DNA of 56,526 nt from Rikenellaceae bacterium (GCA_020859685.1 JAJBVT010000003.1:1-56526); one strand, 5' to 3'. Counted from the stretch's first letter, positions 1 to 10,433 are shown. Notes: generated from the letters alone by a model not told the origin. Made by a program: numbers and translations.

Positions 1-172
1 ATGTAATTAGCTATATTCCAGAAATCTAGAGCAACATATCTTATAACTACAAGTGATTATTTCAAATTCTCTTATGCTTTAGTGTTCTAAAAAGTCTTCC
101 ATATCTACCAAATGGTGTATTTTCATGATATTCAGATATTTTAATAGTGTTAACTAATATTAGTTTTTATCC

Positions 173-180
173 TAACTTTG
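173..180 (+). promoter_or_regulatory. Candidate Bacteroidetes -7 box for the SIR2-HerA operon
   Basis: TAACTTTG matches the TAnnTTTG -7 element used by the Bacteroidetes housekeeping sigma factor. It lies 25 bases before the ATG at 206. No clear TTG -33 element is visible at the right spacing, so strength is uncertain. The upstream 172 bases contain no gene I can support. Confidence 0.5.
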
Positions 181-205
181 GGGACAATATTTATCTTGAT
201 TTCAT

Positions 206-1231
206 ATGTGTAGCACTACTATATCTGAAGAATTATTAAGAAGGATACAGTCCATTGTTAATGGTCTTCCGTTAATCATATTAGGAAGTGGATCTTCTGT
301 TCCTTATGGCATACCTTCTATGTTTACATTGGGTGAATATCTAAAACAAAATATAAAGTTAGCGGGAAAGGAGGAAATCGAGCAATTCGAGAAATTCAAA
401 TCCAATCTTGATACTACGAATGATTTAGAAGCGGCCTTGTCTAACTTAACTTTAAACGAGAATGTTCTTAATGCGATTATTGAATACACATGGAAATGTA
501 TAAACAAAGCGGACCTAAAAGCATATGAGGACCTCCTTCTACAAGGTGGACAATTTCCATTATCAGAGTTAATTGCTCATTTGATAAGTACAACGAAAAA
601 ACAGATCTCTATCGTAACAACCAATTACGACCGATTGGTTGAATACGCTTCAAGTTTTGCAAATGCACTTATTTGTAATGGTTATGCTCAGAATTATTTT
701 GGACGTTTTTCAATTGAGACGGAAACAAATAATGGATCAGGTTATGCTGGTCGCGTGAAAGTATGGAAAGTACACGGCTCTCTGGACTGGTTTAGAACTA
801 TGGATGGTTTAAGTGTTCAATTACCGCTAAGAAATGTCATACCTTCAGGATATATACCGTCGATAGTCACGCCTGGTTTAAGTAAGTATGCAGAAACACA
901 TAAAGTGCCATATCGGACCATATTAAACAAATCTGATTCTGAGATAAAAAAATCTAATGCATATTTATGTATCGGCTATGGCTTTAATGACGAACACGTA
1001 CAACCACTATTAATAGATGGTATAAAAGCAGGGAAACCGATCATAGTCTTGGCAAAGAAGATTACCGATAAAGCTAAGCAAGCTATAATTGATAATGGAT
1101 GTCAACATTACATATTATTCGAGGCGCATGAGGATGATAGCACTCAAGTATATTCTTCTGAATTTGGGGACCAAGTAATAGAAAAATTGAGCCTTTGGGA
1201 TATTTCCAAACTGATTAACTTTATTAAATAA
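206..1231 (+). CDS. SIR2-domain NADase-type defence effector (SIR2-HerA system)
   Basis: A 341-residue SIR2-family protein. The N-terminal glycine-rich NAD-binding segment reads LGSGSSVPYGIP (about residues 26-37). The TTNYD motif puts the catalytic Asn at 140, and the KVHGSLDW motif puts the catalytic His at 190. The C-terminal part has a CIGYGFNDEH segment typical of SIR2_2-type proteins. SIR2 domains in anti-phage systems cleave NAD+ when triggered; here the partner is the HerA-type ATPase that starts 7 bases after this stop. Paired SIR2-HerA genes are a known anti-phage system (also called Nezha) that forms a large hetero-oligomer. NADase activity for this copy is inferred from the intact motifs. 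Base composition is AT-rich, unlike the genome core from 12 kb onward, which suggests acquisition by transfer. Confidence 0.88.
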   Translation: MCSTTISEELLRRIQSIVNGLPLIILGSGSSVPYGIPSMFTLGEYLKQNIKLAGKEEIEQFEKFKSNLDTTNDLEAALSNLTLNENVLNAIIEYTWKCINKADLKAYEDLLLQGGQFPLSELIAHLISTTKKQISIVTTNYDRLVEYASSFANALICNGYAQNYFGRFSIETETNNGSGYAGRVKVWKVHGSLDWFRTMDGLSVQLPLRNVIPSGYIPSIVTPGLSKYAETHKVPYRTILNKSDSEIKKSNAYLCIGYGFNDEHVQPLLIDGIKAGKPIIVLAKKITDKAKQAIIDNGCQHYILFEAHEDDSTQVYSSEFGDQVIEKLSLWDISKLINFIK

Positions 1232-1238
1232 TTTTGAG

Positions 1239-2987
1239 ATGAGTATTTTTTCGTTTGATTCGAGCACAGATAAGATAGGGTCGGTTTTCAGTGTGGATAC
1301 GTCCACAATTATAGTGAAAGTGTCTGATGTTGAAATACTTAAGAAGATGCAGGTCAATCACTTGATCGCTGTTAAAAGTTCTAAGGCCGGTCAGCACTTA
1401 ATAGGAATAGTTAATAAGATTACGCGGAAAGCCTTGGAAGATGATAGCTCTGGCGAGGACAACTTATCTCCAATGCTTTTCTTGTTGACAGAAAATACGA
1501 TCAAGGTAAATCTCATAGGAACACTTCTTGATAAGCATGGTTCCGTAAAGAATGTTTTTAAGAGGACTTTGGATACTGTTCCTGAAATAGATGCTGAGTG
1601 CTTTCCATTGAATGGAGAAAATCTAACGAAGTTCATGAAGACCATTTCTTCAGTAGAAAGTTATAAAGTTCCATTGTCTTTAGGGCGGTATTCTATAGAC
1701 GAAAAGGCAGAAGCTTTTTTAGATGGCAATAAGTTGTTTCAAAGACATGCTGTTATCGTAGGTAGTACTGGCTCAGGAAAATCATGGTGTGTTGCAAAGC
1801 TCATGGAGCAAATAGCGGAACTTCCAATGGCAAACTGCTTACTTTTCGATATTCATGGAGAATATTCAGGAAAAGATTTTAAGGCAGACGGGATACAGCA
1901 TTTAAGAGTGGCCAATCCGTCTGATTTAGGAAAGAGCGGATCGCTCGATAATAATATTATAATACTTCCTTATTGGTTATTGACCTATGAGGAGATGCTT
2001 GCTATGCTGTTAGACAGAAGCGATAGCAATGCTCCTAATCAGGCCATGATTTTCTCAAAAGCTGTTTTTGCAGAAAAAGAAAAATTCTTAGAAGATAATA
2101 AGCTCGATTCCTTAAAAGGTCATATAACCATCGATAGTCCTGTGCCATATAAATTGGACAATGTATTAGATTATCTCAAAAATTTAGATACTGAGATGGT
2201 GTCTGGAACGAGGGGTGAGAAGCAAGGTCCATTTAACGGAAAACTAACCCGCTTTATTCAACGATTAGAATCCAAGCAGCAAGACAAGCGCATGGGATTC
2301 ATGTTCGAAGTTACAGAAGAAGAATTGGACATTGAATGGCTGAACAAATTATGCTGTCGATTAATGAATGGTTCGAAAAATAATGAGAGAAATGCGGGCA
2401 TAAAAATTATTGATTTTTCCGAAGTCCCATCTGATATATTGCCTTTAATAATTAGCTTGGTCGGGAGGCTTATTTTCTCTGTTCAACAATGGGCAGAAGT
2501 CTGTAACCGGCATCCTATTGCATTACTTTGCGATGAAGCACATCTATATATCCCCGAAAGGATAAATCAAGATTCGGCATCTGAACTCGGACTCAAAAAC
2601 TTCGAGAGGATAGCCAAGGAAGGGCGAAAATATGGGGTCAGCTTAGTTGTTATTAGTCAACGTCCTTCGGAAGTAAACCGGACGGTGTTAAGTCAATGCA
2701 ATAACTTCATTTCATTACGACTGTCCAATGCAGAAGATCAGGGAGTTATAAAAAGATTGCTGCCAGACAACCTGATTGGGTTGACAGATGTTTTGCCTGT
2801 ATTAGATGTTGGAGAAGCATTAGTTGTCGGAGATGCATGTTTATTGCCAACCAGAATATTTATTGATGAGCCAAAATTGAAACCTCAAAGTGCAACGATT
2901 CGTTTTTGGGAAGAATGGAGTAAAGATGGTGTTACACAGAATACAAAGTCAGCGGTATTAGGTTTGAGAAAGCAATCGAGAAGCTGA
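1239..2987 (+). CDS. HerA-type hexameric ATPase/helicase (SIR2-HerA system)
   Basis: A 582-residue HerA/FtsK-superfamily ATPase (DUF87 type). Residues 1-150 look like the HAS-barrel region. Walker A is GSTGSGKS at 175-182, followed by LLFDIHGEYS at about 201-210, a HerA hallmark. Walker B is ALLCDEAHLY near 428-437. The segment EGRKYGVSLVVISQRPSE at about 461-478 carries the conserved Arg and Gln of HerA sensors. It forms the partner ring for the upstream SIR2 protein in the known two-gene defence system. The gene is intact and ends 20 bases before a strong terminator, so the two genes form a complete operon. The adjacent genes up to 9.1 kb are all broken, which makes the intactness of this pair notable. 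Confidence 0.9.
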   Translation: MSIFSFDSSTDKIGSVFSVDTSTIIVKVSDVEILKKMQVNHLIAVKSSKAGQHLIGIVNKITRKALEDDSSGEDNLSPMLFLLTENTIKVNLIGTLLDKHGSVKNVFKRTLDTVPEIDAECFPLNGENLTKFMKTISSVESYKVPLSLGRYSIDEKAEAFLDGNKLFQRHAVIVGSTGSGKSWCVAKLMEQIAELPMANCLLFDIHGEYSGKDFKADGIQHLRVANPSDLGKSGSLDNNIIILPYWLLTYEEMLAMLLDRSDSNAPNQAMIFSKAVFAEKEKFLEDNKLDSLKGHITIDSPVPYKLDNVLDYLKNLDTEMVSGTRGEKQGPFNGKLTRFIQRLESKQQDKRMGFMFEVTEEELDIEWLNKLCCRLMNGSKNNERNAGIKIIDFSEVPSDILPLIISLVGRLIFSVQQWAEVCNRHPIALLCDEAHLYIPERINQDSASELGLKNFERIAKEGRKYGVSLVVISQRPSEVNRTVLSQCNNFISLRLSNAEDQGVIKRLLPDNLIGLTDVLPVLDVGEALVVGDACLLPTRIFIDEPKLKPQSATIRFWEEWSKDGVTQNTKSAVLGLRKQSRS

Positions 2988-3006
2988 TTGTGAAATTGAC
3001 ATATTT

Positions 3007-3044
3007 CCCTCTTTAAGTTAATTTTCACTTAAAGGGGATTTTTT
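3007..3044 (+). terminator. Terminator of the SIR2-HerA operon
   Basis: An inverted repeat (3007-3018 against 3027-3038, one mismatch) is followed by a run of six Ts. It sits 20 bases after the HerA stop codon. Confidence 0.75.
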
Positions 3045-3139
3045 ATGTATTCAGTAAGTAAGCGCGATCCGCGGGATGCGGATAAATCTGGATTTAGTAA
3101 TACATCGGACCGGCTATAACAGAGCAAGCCGACATCTGT

Positions 3140-4370
3140 TACTCACCGGTTCCTATTCAGAGTAGAACAAGAAGACCCGATTTTTCGAACCTTCCTCAGC
3201 CGACAACAACTCTAAAAATAAACTTATCCAAAAACAGCGGATCAAATATCTAAAACTGGCTGAACAATGGGAATATTCCGGCAAAGATTGGAGTCCTGTA
3301 GAGTTGCTCGTCATTTCGATAGAGACAAGGATGCAGTAAGCAGGAATGCAACGGTGTCGCAAGTATTCGATCTACTGATCGAAGAAAACGCTTCTCGCAA
3401 GCATAAGGAACGGCAAAGTTTTTACAGGTGAGACATCGGCACAGATCATTTCTGATTTCAAGCATTCCTTTGAAAGATTCACCATTCATAAGTACCGCAA
3501 GGAATTCTCCAGATTTCGATTTAAGGATATCGACCGTAAGTTTATTCTTGATTATCTGTATTGCGAATCGAAACGCTGCGCCCTCAACGGAAACTTTGGG
3601 AATGTAAATGCAAAGCTACGTCATCTCCGTCAAACTTTTGTCCGGGCTAAAGAATTAGGTGTATATAATGTAAACCTCTCAGTGTTCGATGTCGTTACGG
3701 AATACATGAAAACTTCCCGCACATTTTCTAAAGCTGTACCACATGAGACGATTATGCGAATCGAACAGATGGATAAAAGCGTGTTCCTCAAAAGGGAAAG
3801 GCTTTACATCGATCTTTTTCTTTTCAGTTATTATGCAGGTGGGATGTGTGGTATCGATATATGTTATATAGAGCAGTCCTGAATCGAAGGCAGTACAGTA
3901 AACTTTGAAAGGATCAAATATCCCAACCGTGCGCGCGTGATTCTTACGGATAAAGCCATTAAGATTATTGAAAAATATAAGAATCAGGGGCAATTCAATT
4001 ATGTTTTTCCTGTATTCAAAAAAGAAAAAACACTTTCCAGTATGTTGCGAAGAGCTAAATGGATGAACCTTAGTTTGAATAAAACCCTAGAGAAAGTATG
4101 TGCCGAATTAGGAATTCCGAAAATCACTTGGGGAGCGGCCAGGAGCAGTTTCATATCCAGAATGCTGGATCATGGCTATACGCCAACGCAGGTGGCAGAG
4201 CCAACTGGCAATCTCCCGCAACGATATATAAACATTATTATGCCATCACGAATCCTGAAGAGGTTCGAGCAAAAATGAATCAAATATCTAAAATCAGGCA
4301 CACCGCCCATTGTCCTCTTCTGTTTCTGGGCGTAGGCCCCGTGCTATGTAAAAGTTTAAAAAGTACTTAA
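3140..4370 (+). pseudogene. Degraded tyrosine recombinase (integrase)
   Basis: Reading across frames recovers most of a Bacteroidetes transposon/ICE-type tyrosine recombinase: an arm-binding/core region around 3215-3330, a SAM-like segment around 3350-3700 and the catalytic domain at about 3730-4300. The reading frame breaks at least four times, with frameshifts near 3305, 3430 and 4210 and an in-frame stop at 3880. The segment YYAGGMCGID replaces the usual GM..DL core, and the HxxR box appears as WGAAR with the His lost. The catalytic Tyr (IYKHYYAI) is only in the frame used after 4210. The enzyme cannot be functional. It probably mobilised the AT-rich island that surrounds it; no tRNA attachment site is visible next to it. 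Confidence 0.85.
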
Positions 4371-4496
4371 AAATCGTTTGTTTTTCCGGTGCATGTAAGC
4401 CGATATGTAGTCCCATTTTTCGGGTCTTTACACATCATCGGTAGGTCTTTGCACTCAATTATAACGCTGTGATTTACACTGCGATACTATGTAAAT

Positions 4497-4957
4497 ATGG
4501 CATCGTCAAAAGAGGCTAAAATAGGAACTTTTTGGTGTTTTGTATGTAGTTTACCTACATGTTTGGAATTTAATATCAGCTTATTATCAGTTAGTTATAG
4601 TAAGATTGTACTCCTAATATTATTAGAACAAACTGCGGGTAAAAATTCCACACAATATCAGGCTGCCCGAGACAAAGTCTTCGACACAAGAAATACTTTC
4701 ATTCAGTTAGAAAGTGTTCAAGAAACTGCTTATCGCGCATTGGCATTTTTTGGATTTATTGAGAAAAATTTATTCTTTAACGATATAATTAGCCTGACAG
4801 ATAAAGAAATACCCAACAATCTGTTAATGGATCTTAATGATGAAGAAAAAAATATATGGGACTAGTCGTTGACTTTTTTGAAAATATCTCTCTTGGTGAA
4901 CTTAAAAAGAGAACCAAACTACTGGAATATCGCTATGAGTTTTTTGAAACTAAATAG
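4497..4957 (+). pseudogene. Small partner of the adjacent ATPase, frameshifted (ABC-3C middle-component-like?)
   Basis: The open frame from 4497 encodes 122 residues and stops at 4865. Shifting one frame near 4860 continues without a stop as VVDFFENISLGELKKRTKLLEYRYEFF and ends at 4957, 22 bases inside the start of the next gene. That overlap and the smooth protein-like continuation show one original gene of roughly 150 residues translationally coupled to the ATPase. I do not recognise the family by motif. A small all-helical protein directly upstream of an SMC-like ATPase fits the middle component of ABC-three-component (ABC-3C) conflict systems, but that is inference. The first 30 residues are of uncertain reality. 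Confidence 0.5.
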
Positions 4958-6450
4958 GCTGCTAGTAACAAAAGGGAGCGATGTTGTTTACTCGGAGGTA
5001 TTCCACGAGGGTGTGAACATTATTAGAGGAGATAGTTCGGGAAAATCTACAATTTCAAATTTTATATTTTATTAGGAGGTGAATTTATTAGCTGGTTACC
5101 TGAAGCGGCCATGTAATTATGTATATGCAGAAGTAGAACTAAACGGTGCAATCTTAACATTTAAGAGAGAGACTGAAGCAGAACAAATGAGGCCTATGTC
5201 TATATTTTTATGGACCGTTAGGTGATGCTTTAAAAACTAATTATGAAGGCTGGCAAATTTATCCCTATAAAAAGTCACCAAATGCAGAAAGTTTTAGCCA
5301 AATTATTTTTAAAGCTTTGTGGTTTCCAGAGGTTTCCACTGAATATCAGGAATCCATAACTGAAAATCAGATTTTGAGACTTATTTATATTGATCAATTG
5401 AGCGCTTTGGACAGCTTAATGAGAAATGAAGATTCGACTCACCTCTAATTCGAATTGCTATAGGAAACTTATTACTCGGCACATATGATGATGATCTTTT
5501 GCGACAACAAATGCTTTTGAAACAAAAAGAAAAGGAGTTTGCGGAAATAAAAAAACAAATAGGTGCAATTGAAGAAGTTTTCGAAAATTCTCCTTTTGAG
5601 TTTAACAAGAAGAAGCTACAAGCTGAAATAGTTGAGAAACAAGACCAACTAAAGCATATTTTGAATGCCTTGAAAACCCCTGAAACTGTATCGGAATCCG
5701 TAAAGAAGAATGATGTTAAAAGTGACATTAGAAAACTTAGAGAGAATCTCATCCGAATAAAATCTCAGGCCGATTATGATGTTTATCTAAATCAATCAAG
5801 GACTAGTACTGAAAATAAATTGGATGCTCTCCTTGAGCAGAAAGGGAAATTAAACGCTGAAATAGAATTCTTGGAGAAACAAATTCAATTAATCATTTCT
5901 TATGAAGATTATAAGAACAAGATGCTCTCTTTAAAAGCCCAAATTGATAGTTTAAAAGATGAGACGGAACGTTTAGCGAATCTACAAAAGAATTAAAGCA
6001 TTACCGCCTTCTCAAGGATACAGTATTATGCCCTCGATTTATTAAAAGGAGATGGTGCATATGAAATAAAGTTTCAGAACGGACAAACAATAAATTTAGA
6101 TTTTGGAAAGAACCTATTCTTTCTAGATGGACGTAATAGATTTTCAGCAAGTTCCATGGTACTGCTGAAAATTGCGTTCGTTTTGCTATATTTTTTGCTT
6201 CTTTAGAATTGGATTATTTCCGATACCCCAAATTTATTTTGTGTGATAACATTGAGGACAAGGTATGGTGGAAGCAAGGAGCAAAAATTTCCAAAGAAAT
6301 ATTGTCCGATTAGCAAACTCTCAAACATTTAAGCACAAGTATTTCCAGATAATAATGGCAACTTCTATGATGGCTGAAGAACTGGATATTCCTGAATACA
6401 CAGTAGGAGGAAAATACGTAAAAGACAACAAAAGTTTAAAGCTTTGTTGA
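4935..6450 (+). pseudogene. Degraded SMC/RecN-like ATPase of a conflict system
   Basis: The N-terminus (ATG at 4935) shows a P-loop ATPase head, EGVNIIRGDSSGKST, but the Walker A is one residue short of GxxxxGK[ST]; the homologous form would be GDNSSGKST. The frame then breaks at about 5073 (just before LGGEF), 5114, 5205 and 5433. A long coiled coil occupies 5499-5996 (E/K/L-rich), followed by more breaks. The C-terminal head includes FASLELDYFRYPKFILCDNIED (Walker B-like) and IVRLANSQTFKHKYFQIIMATSM, ending at 6450. A head-coiled coil-head layout with a small upstream partner resembles the ATPases of ABC-3C systems. At least five lesions make this a clear pseudogene. Confidence 0.8.
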
Positions 6451-6560
6451 TTATAGCGCCATCGACATATGTTAGAATGTAGGATTGAGTAAACAGGTCA
6501 CAACAGCCAGAAGACATATTTTCTTTAGATCGAATATTTCTGGTTATAAATATAATTAAT

Positions 6561-6736
6561 AAATTCTCTACCTTTGCCCTGACATCCATAGTTCTTTGCG
6601 AGAATCACAAAACACTGAAAAATCAATCAATTGTCTCAATAGGTAAACGAGAAGGGTACAAAGATTTTCAAAGGTTTATAAATATGTAACGGACAGGGGA
6701 TTAGTCTGTAGCCCACCTGCCTTGCCCGATCAATTA
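6561..6736 (+). repeat. Copy A of a dispersed transcript-like repeat
   Basis: This segment matches 9236-9410 over most of its length with scattered substitutions. Shared blocks include the -7-like box (TACCTTTG here at 6569-6576), TGACATCCAT, AATCACAAAACA, AACGAGAAGGGTACA, GATTTTCAA and GGTTTATAA. Copy A lacks the ATG found in copy B and lacks a terminator. Its 3' part overlaps the end of the DUF1848 pseudogene on the other strand. Confidence 0.75.
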
Positions 6737-7701
6737 AAGGATCAACGACCAGTGAATTAAGCCATATTCGCATAGATGATAAATCCCTTGAAAACAATTT
6801 TGCCTGTAAACTTCGATGCGATTCCGATATCAAATCTACAATTTCGGTTTTATCTAGTGCTGACTGCCCGAATCTTGGATCGAGTGATGGGGATGAAGGG
6901 GGCGTATGTGTCGTGGCATAGCAATACAAACATCCGTTGCCGCATGTTGAATAATGGCCGATGTCGACTGATTCCATACAATTGCAATGCGGTCGAAGAT
7001 ATTTCTCTCTTACTTTGCTAAAACTGTATCCACAAATCTGCTCTATCTGGTCACGCTCTACGCAAGCTCCATGAGTTATCCCGAATTCGTCAAGATCGAA
7101 TTCCGTAGCGCAAGTTTCTAGTTGCAGGCCGAACTCCCGCGCAACCTTACCGAACATTTCCCCAATTACCCTCATGTCATCAAAGTCCCTTTTTGAGACA
7201 GATAGTGAATCTATCCGCTTCGCCACAAATGGATGGTGGATAATAAAACCGATCATACACTTATAGGCTTTATGCTGCAATTCACGGCATAAGTATGTAA
7301 ATGCTCGTTTATGGAAATCAATATCATATTTTGGAGTTAGCATTACCGGATCATAACGCCAAACCATTCTCAATGAACCGATTTTATCCGACAGCTCCTT
7401 AAAAACCGCTACCCTGTCCTGTAATCTCGGTACGTTACTCTCCATTTCCCTGCCATGAGGGTTCATCGTAAGATTAAAGAAGTAATTATAGTCTTCCAGA
7501 AAATGGAGCTTATCCAACATAGGAGCAGGATTCTTTGTTCGGAATACGATACAATCGACTACATCTGTCGACAGGGACACGGTAAAGTTTGCCACAATTC
7601 TGGTGAGTATTGACGATTACAAATCCTTCTTGGATACGGTTTATAAACCACTGAGAATGAAAGGCAGGTATATCCGTGCGGCGGCTGGCACTAATTATCA
7701 T
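6636..7701 (-). pseudogene. DUF1848 family protein, frameshifted
   Basis: The N-terminus (from 7701) reads IISASRRTDIPAFHSQWF, the signature of DUF1848 proteins. A single frameshift near 7585-7597 moves the frame; the remainder continues as SLSTDVVDCIVFRTKNPAP and ends with a cysteine cluster CNCMESVDIGHYSTCGNGCLYCYA. The family is related to radical-SAM/spore-photoproduct-lyase-like enzymes, and the CxC...CxxxCxYC cysteines probably bind a metal cluster; the reaction is not established. The last 30 or so residues run into the copy A repeat and do not look like the family's normal C-terminus, so the end may also be damaged. Confidence 0.8.
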
Positions 7702-7860
7702 AAAGGTTAGTAGTTACTTATAAGCTTTCAAAGATAATCCAACTCATTAACATTCACTATATAGAAGTTTTTATTTGTATGAAAAGGTATAATTGGTTCC
7801 GTTTGAGTTGACAGTATGTTTGCGGGAATTACAAAATACTGTTAAACATATACATACTTA

Positions 7861-8647
7861 ATGAAAACTCCTATTTCTTATTACGGTGGACAGCAGAGAA
7901 GCCTGAAACATATTTTACCGCTGGTTCCCGATCACGAACTTTACAACGAGCCGTTTGCTGGCGGAGCGGCATTACTTTTTGCAAAAGAACCGGCAAAAAT
8001 TAACGTTATCAATGATATTAACAGAGAGCTTACGAATTTTTACCGGACTGTCGTTACAGATTTTGTAGAGCTCAATATCGAGATCATGAAAACGCTCCAC
8101 AGCCGGGAGCAATATCGAATGGCGGAATTCGTTTATACCAACCCCGGTTTATTCTCCAATGTTAAACGGGCCTGGGCGGTTTGGGTATTGAGCAAAATGG
8201 GTTTTGCCTGCAAACTTAACGGTTCTTATGGTTATTGCAAAACAGATAATGACAGCGTTACACGTAAGGTTATAAATGGAAAAAATCATTTCTCTGAAGA
8301 CATGAAAGAACTGCTGGAGAAATGTAATATTGAGAACGATCAATGCTTTTAAGGTTATCAAAAGATACGACACCGAGAAAACATTTCATTTTCTTGCCCC
8401 TCCCTATATAAATACTAATATGGGGCACTATGACGGACTTTTTAAAGAAGCTGATCTAATAGAACTTCTTGAGTTGATGGCCACCATAGAAGGGAAATTT
8501 ATGTTAATGATGTTTCCTGATAAGAATATCCGGAAATACTCTAAGAAACATGGCTGGATAATTAATAAAATAGAACGGGTCATTAATGTTTCAAAGTTTA
8601 AGGATAAACAACGTATTCAGGAAGAATGGATCGTGTGTAATTATTGA
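7861..8647 (+). pseudogene. DpnII/Dam-type DNA adenine methyltransferase, inactivated
   Basis: Motif I is intact as NEPFAGGAALLF (about residues 31-42), and the PISYYGGQ start is typical of D12-class N6-adenine methyltransferases. The frame breaks near 8335-8346 and continues from 8330 in another frame to a stop at 8647. The catalytic motif IV, normally DPPY, reads APPY (FLAPPYINTNMGHYDG, codons around 8396-8408). Loss of the Asp plus the frameshift shows real decay and not just a sequencing error. No restriction endonuclease partner is visible, so it was probably an orphan methylase of a mobile element. Confidence 0.88.
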
Positions 8648-8780
8648 TTCAAAAAAGAACTGCCGACTGAGAATATACCCATAACCGACTTTATAAATGT
8701 AGAAAAACATTTTGGTTAATTTTATATAATGTTTGTATATGCAAACAAAAAAGTTCATTTTGTATGAAATAGAATAAATT

Positions 8781-9093
8781 ATGGGTAAACCGAAAACAAT
8801 ACTACTTCCATCCCAAAAAATAATCCTCGATCATTTAGGAGAGAATTTGAAGTTGGCGCGTTTGAGACGTGATCTCTCCGCAGAGCAGGTAGCCGAAAGA
8901 GCTGGTATAGGTCGTTCAACTTTACACAAAGCCGAATCGGGTAATGCCGGAGTGGCTATAGGTACATATATGAAAGTGCTTTTTGTATTCGGTTTGGAAA
9001 AAGACCTGGAGGATAGCGGAAGACGACGTATTAGGTCGCAAACTACAGGATGCTAAACTTACAGTCAAAAAACGGGCTTCAAAAAGAAAGTAG
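8781..9093 (+). pseudogene. HipB-like XRE regulator, frameshifted, partner absent
   Basis: The first 77 residues match XRE-family regulators encoded upstream of HipA-type kinases in Bacteroidetes (ILLPSQKIILDHLGENLKLAR..AERAGIGRSTLHKAESGN). A frameshift near 9012 adds a short wrong tail ending at 9056. The other frame continues as AEDDVLGRKLQDAKLTVKKRASKRK and stops at 9093, which is the expected C-terminus. The HipA gene that normally follows is missing: 9094-9235 has no matching frame. This looks like the remnant of a toxin-antitoxin-type pair. Confidence 0.75.
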
Positions 9094-9235
9094 CAATAGC
9101 ATTTAACAGGGTTATCACAAATCGTAGAAAGTTAGCTCTGGCAACGGTATTTACGGCTCGGAGCAGGAATTGTAGCACCTATTTCTCTATCTACAGGAAG
9201 TAGAACATCCATATTTCCAAGCCGAAATTTAAGTA

Positions 9236-9447
9236 AATTCCCTATCTTTGCACCTGACATCCATCGTTCTTTTCAAAAATCACAAAACAATGAAAATCAA
9301 TGATATACCTCAATCGGTGAACGAGAAGGGTACATGGATTTTCAATGGTTTATAATATATGGCGGACAGCACATTAGGCGCTAGCCTATCTGTCTCGTCC
9401 ATACCGCAAATTAAGCCTGGCTTTCAATAAGTTAGGCTTTTTTGTTT
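9236..9447 (+). ncRNA. Copy B of a dispersed repeat: putative small transcript with a leader ORF
   Basis: A -7-like box TATCTTTG (9243-9250) is followed by a roughly 190-base unit that ends in a T-rich terminator. It contains a 21-codon ORF (9290-9355, starting MKINDIPQSVNEKG) that copy A does not preserve. After it comes a hairpin, TAGGC/GCCTA (9374-9387), nested inside GGACAG...CTGTC, then CGTCCATACCGCA and the terminator. The GGACAG/CTGyC outer pairing can also form in copy A. Whether the product is an RNA or a short peptide cannot be decided from sequence alone. Confidence 0.45.
9413..9443 (+). terminator. Terminator of the copy B transcript
   Basis: AAGCCT (9413-9418) pairs with AGGCTT (9434-9439) across a 15-base loop and is followed by Ts. 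The stem is short. Confidence 0.55.
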
Positions 9448-9526
9448 CCGTCACTATTTCCGTTTTTAAAATCAAAAAGTCTTTTATAGTGTTTAGAAGT
9501 GCGACAATTATTCGTAAATTGCCGTA

Positions 9527-9790
9527 ATGGTTGGAACGATAATAACAACGTGGTTACTTTTGGCGGGACTATATTATATTGCGGTCGCCGGGGTTCGTTT
9601 AGCTTTTAAACTGCCTTATTTCCTATTTCTGATTTTTTGCCTGCCTGCGATGCCGTTCTTTGTAGCATATCGGAACCGCAAAGAACATCCGACACAAGCC
9701 AAGTTAATATACGTCGGTTGGGGACTTATATACGGATTATGCTCCGTTCTAATTGTGTTGGATTATGTGGGCGTGTCCGTCCGGTTATAG
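9527..9790 (+). CDS. Small hydrophobic membrane protein of unknown function
   Basis: An 87-residue frame with three likely membrane segments (about residues 5-24, 30-48 and 64-83) separated by a basic loop, AYRNRKEHPTQ. I do not recognise the family. Its hydrophobic pattern and charge placement look protein-like, but there is no partner gene and no strong ribosome-binding site, so coding status is moderate. Confidence 0.5.
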   Translation: MVGTIITTWLLLAGLYYIAVAGVRLAFKLPYFLFLIFCLPAMPFFVAYRNRKEHPTQAKLIYVGWGLIYGLCSVLIVLDYVGVSVRL

Positions 9791-10433
9791 CCCGGCAATG
9801 TAGCTTTTTGTCTCTTTACAAATCTCTTATACTAAAATTACGGTAAATTAAACTTACGGCTGTCTCCCTGAAGAACGGACACAATGTCTTTTTTGCTTTT
9901 ATTTTCCCGCTGGGTTCCACAAATTAGATGCCTAGGTATTGATACATAGCATTTTGCGTAAAACAAAAATGGACTCGAATTTTTAGTTTTAGAACCTCAC
10001 CCTGTCTCTGATCCGTTTCGCAACGAATTGTGCGTTTGTCCTGTTATATATGCACCACAAAACCCTACCTTAACCCGCAGTTCGCATCGGCATCTGCCCG
10101 CCATGATATCCACCGGCCGGCATACTCCCTCGGTTTCAGCAGCTACCATAGTTATCGTAAATTCCTAACCAGCAGTACGCTGAAAACGACAGGCCGGTAG
10201 TGTATTGATTGCTGTTCAGGACATTTACCGGAAAAATAATTTTGTTTTAACGAGGCTGCTTCATCCGACTGAATTTTATAACATTTTTTTGAAATTCCAT
10301 AACGGGTTTCTTATTTTGTTATCCGAAATTTGTCATAGTAACAAAAAGAGAATAACCCCCTTATACATTATCTTAATATGAAAACATCCACCCTTTCTTC
10401 ACTAAGAACAGGAGTAATATTTGTGTGGCCAAT
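9791..10433. other. Long intergenic stretch without a recognisable gene
   Basis: About 640 bases of mixed composition between a small membrane protein and the regulator. I find no convincing coding frame, tRNA or strong terminator. The AT-rich part at 10250-10430 lies 3' of the AraC-type gene. It may be the eroded edge of the acquired island. Confidence 0.5.
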
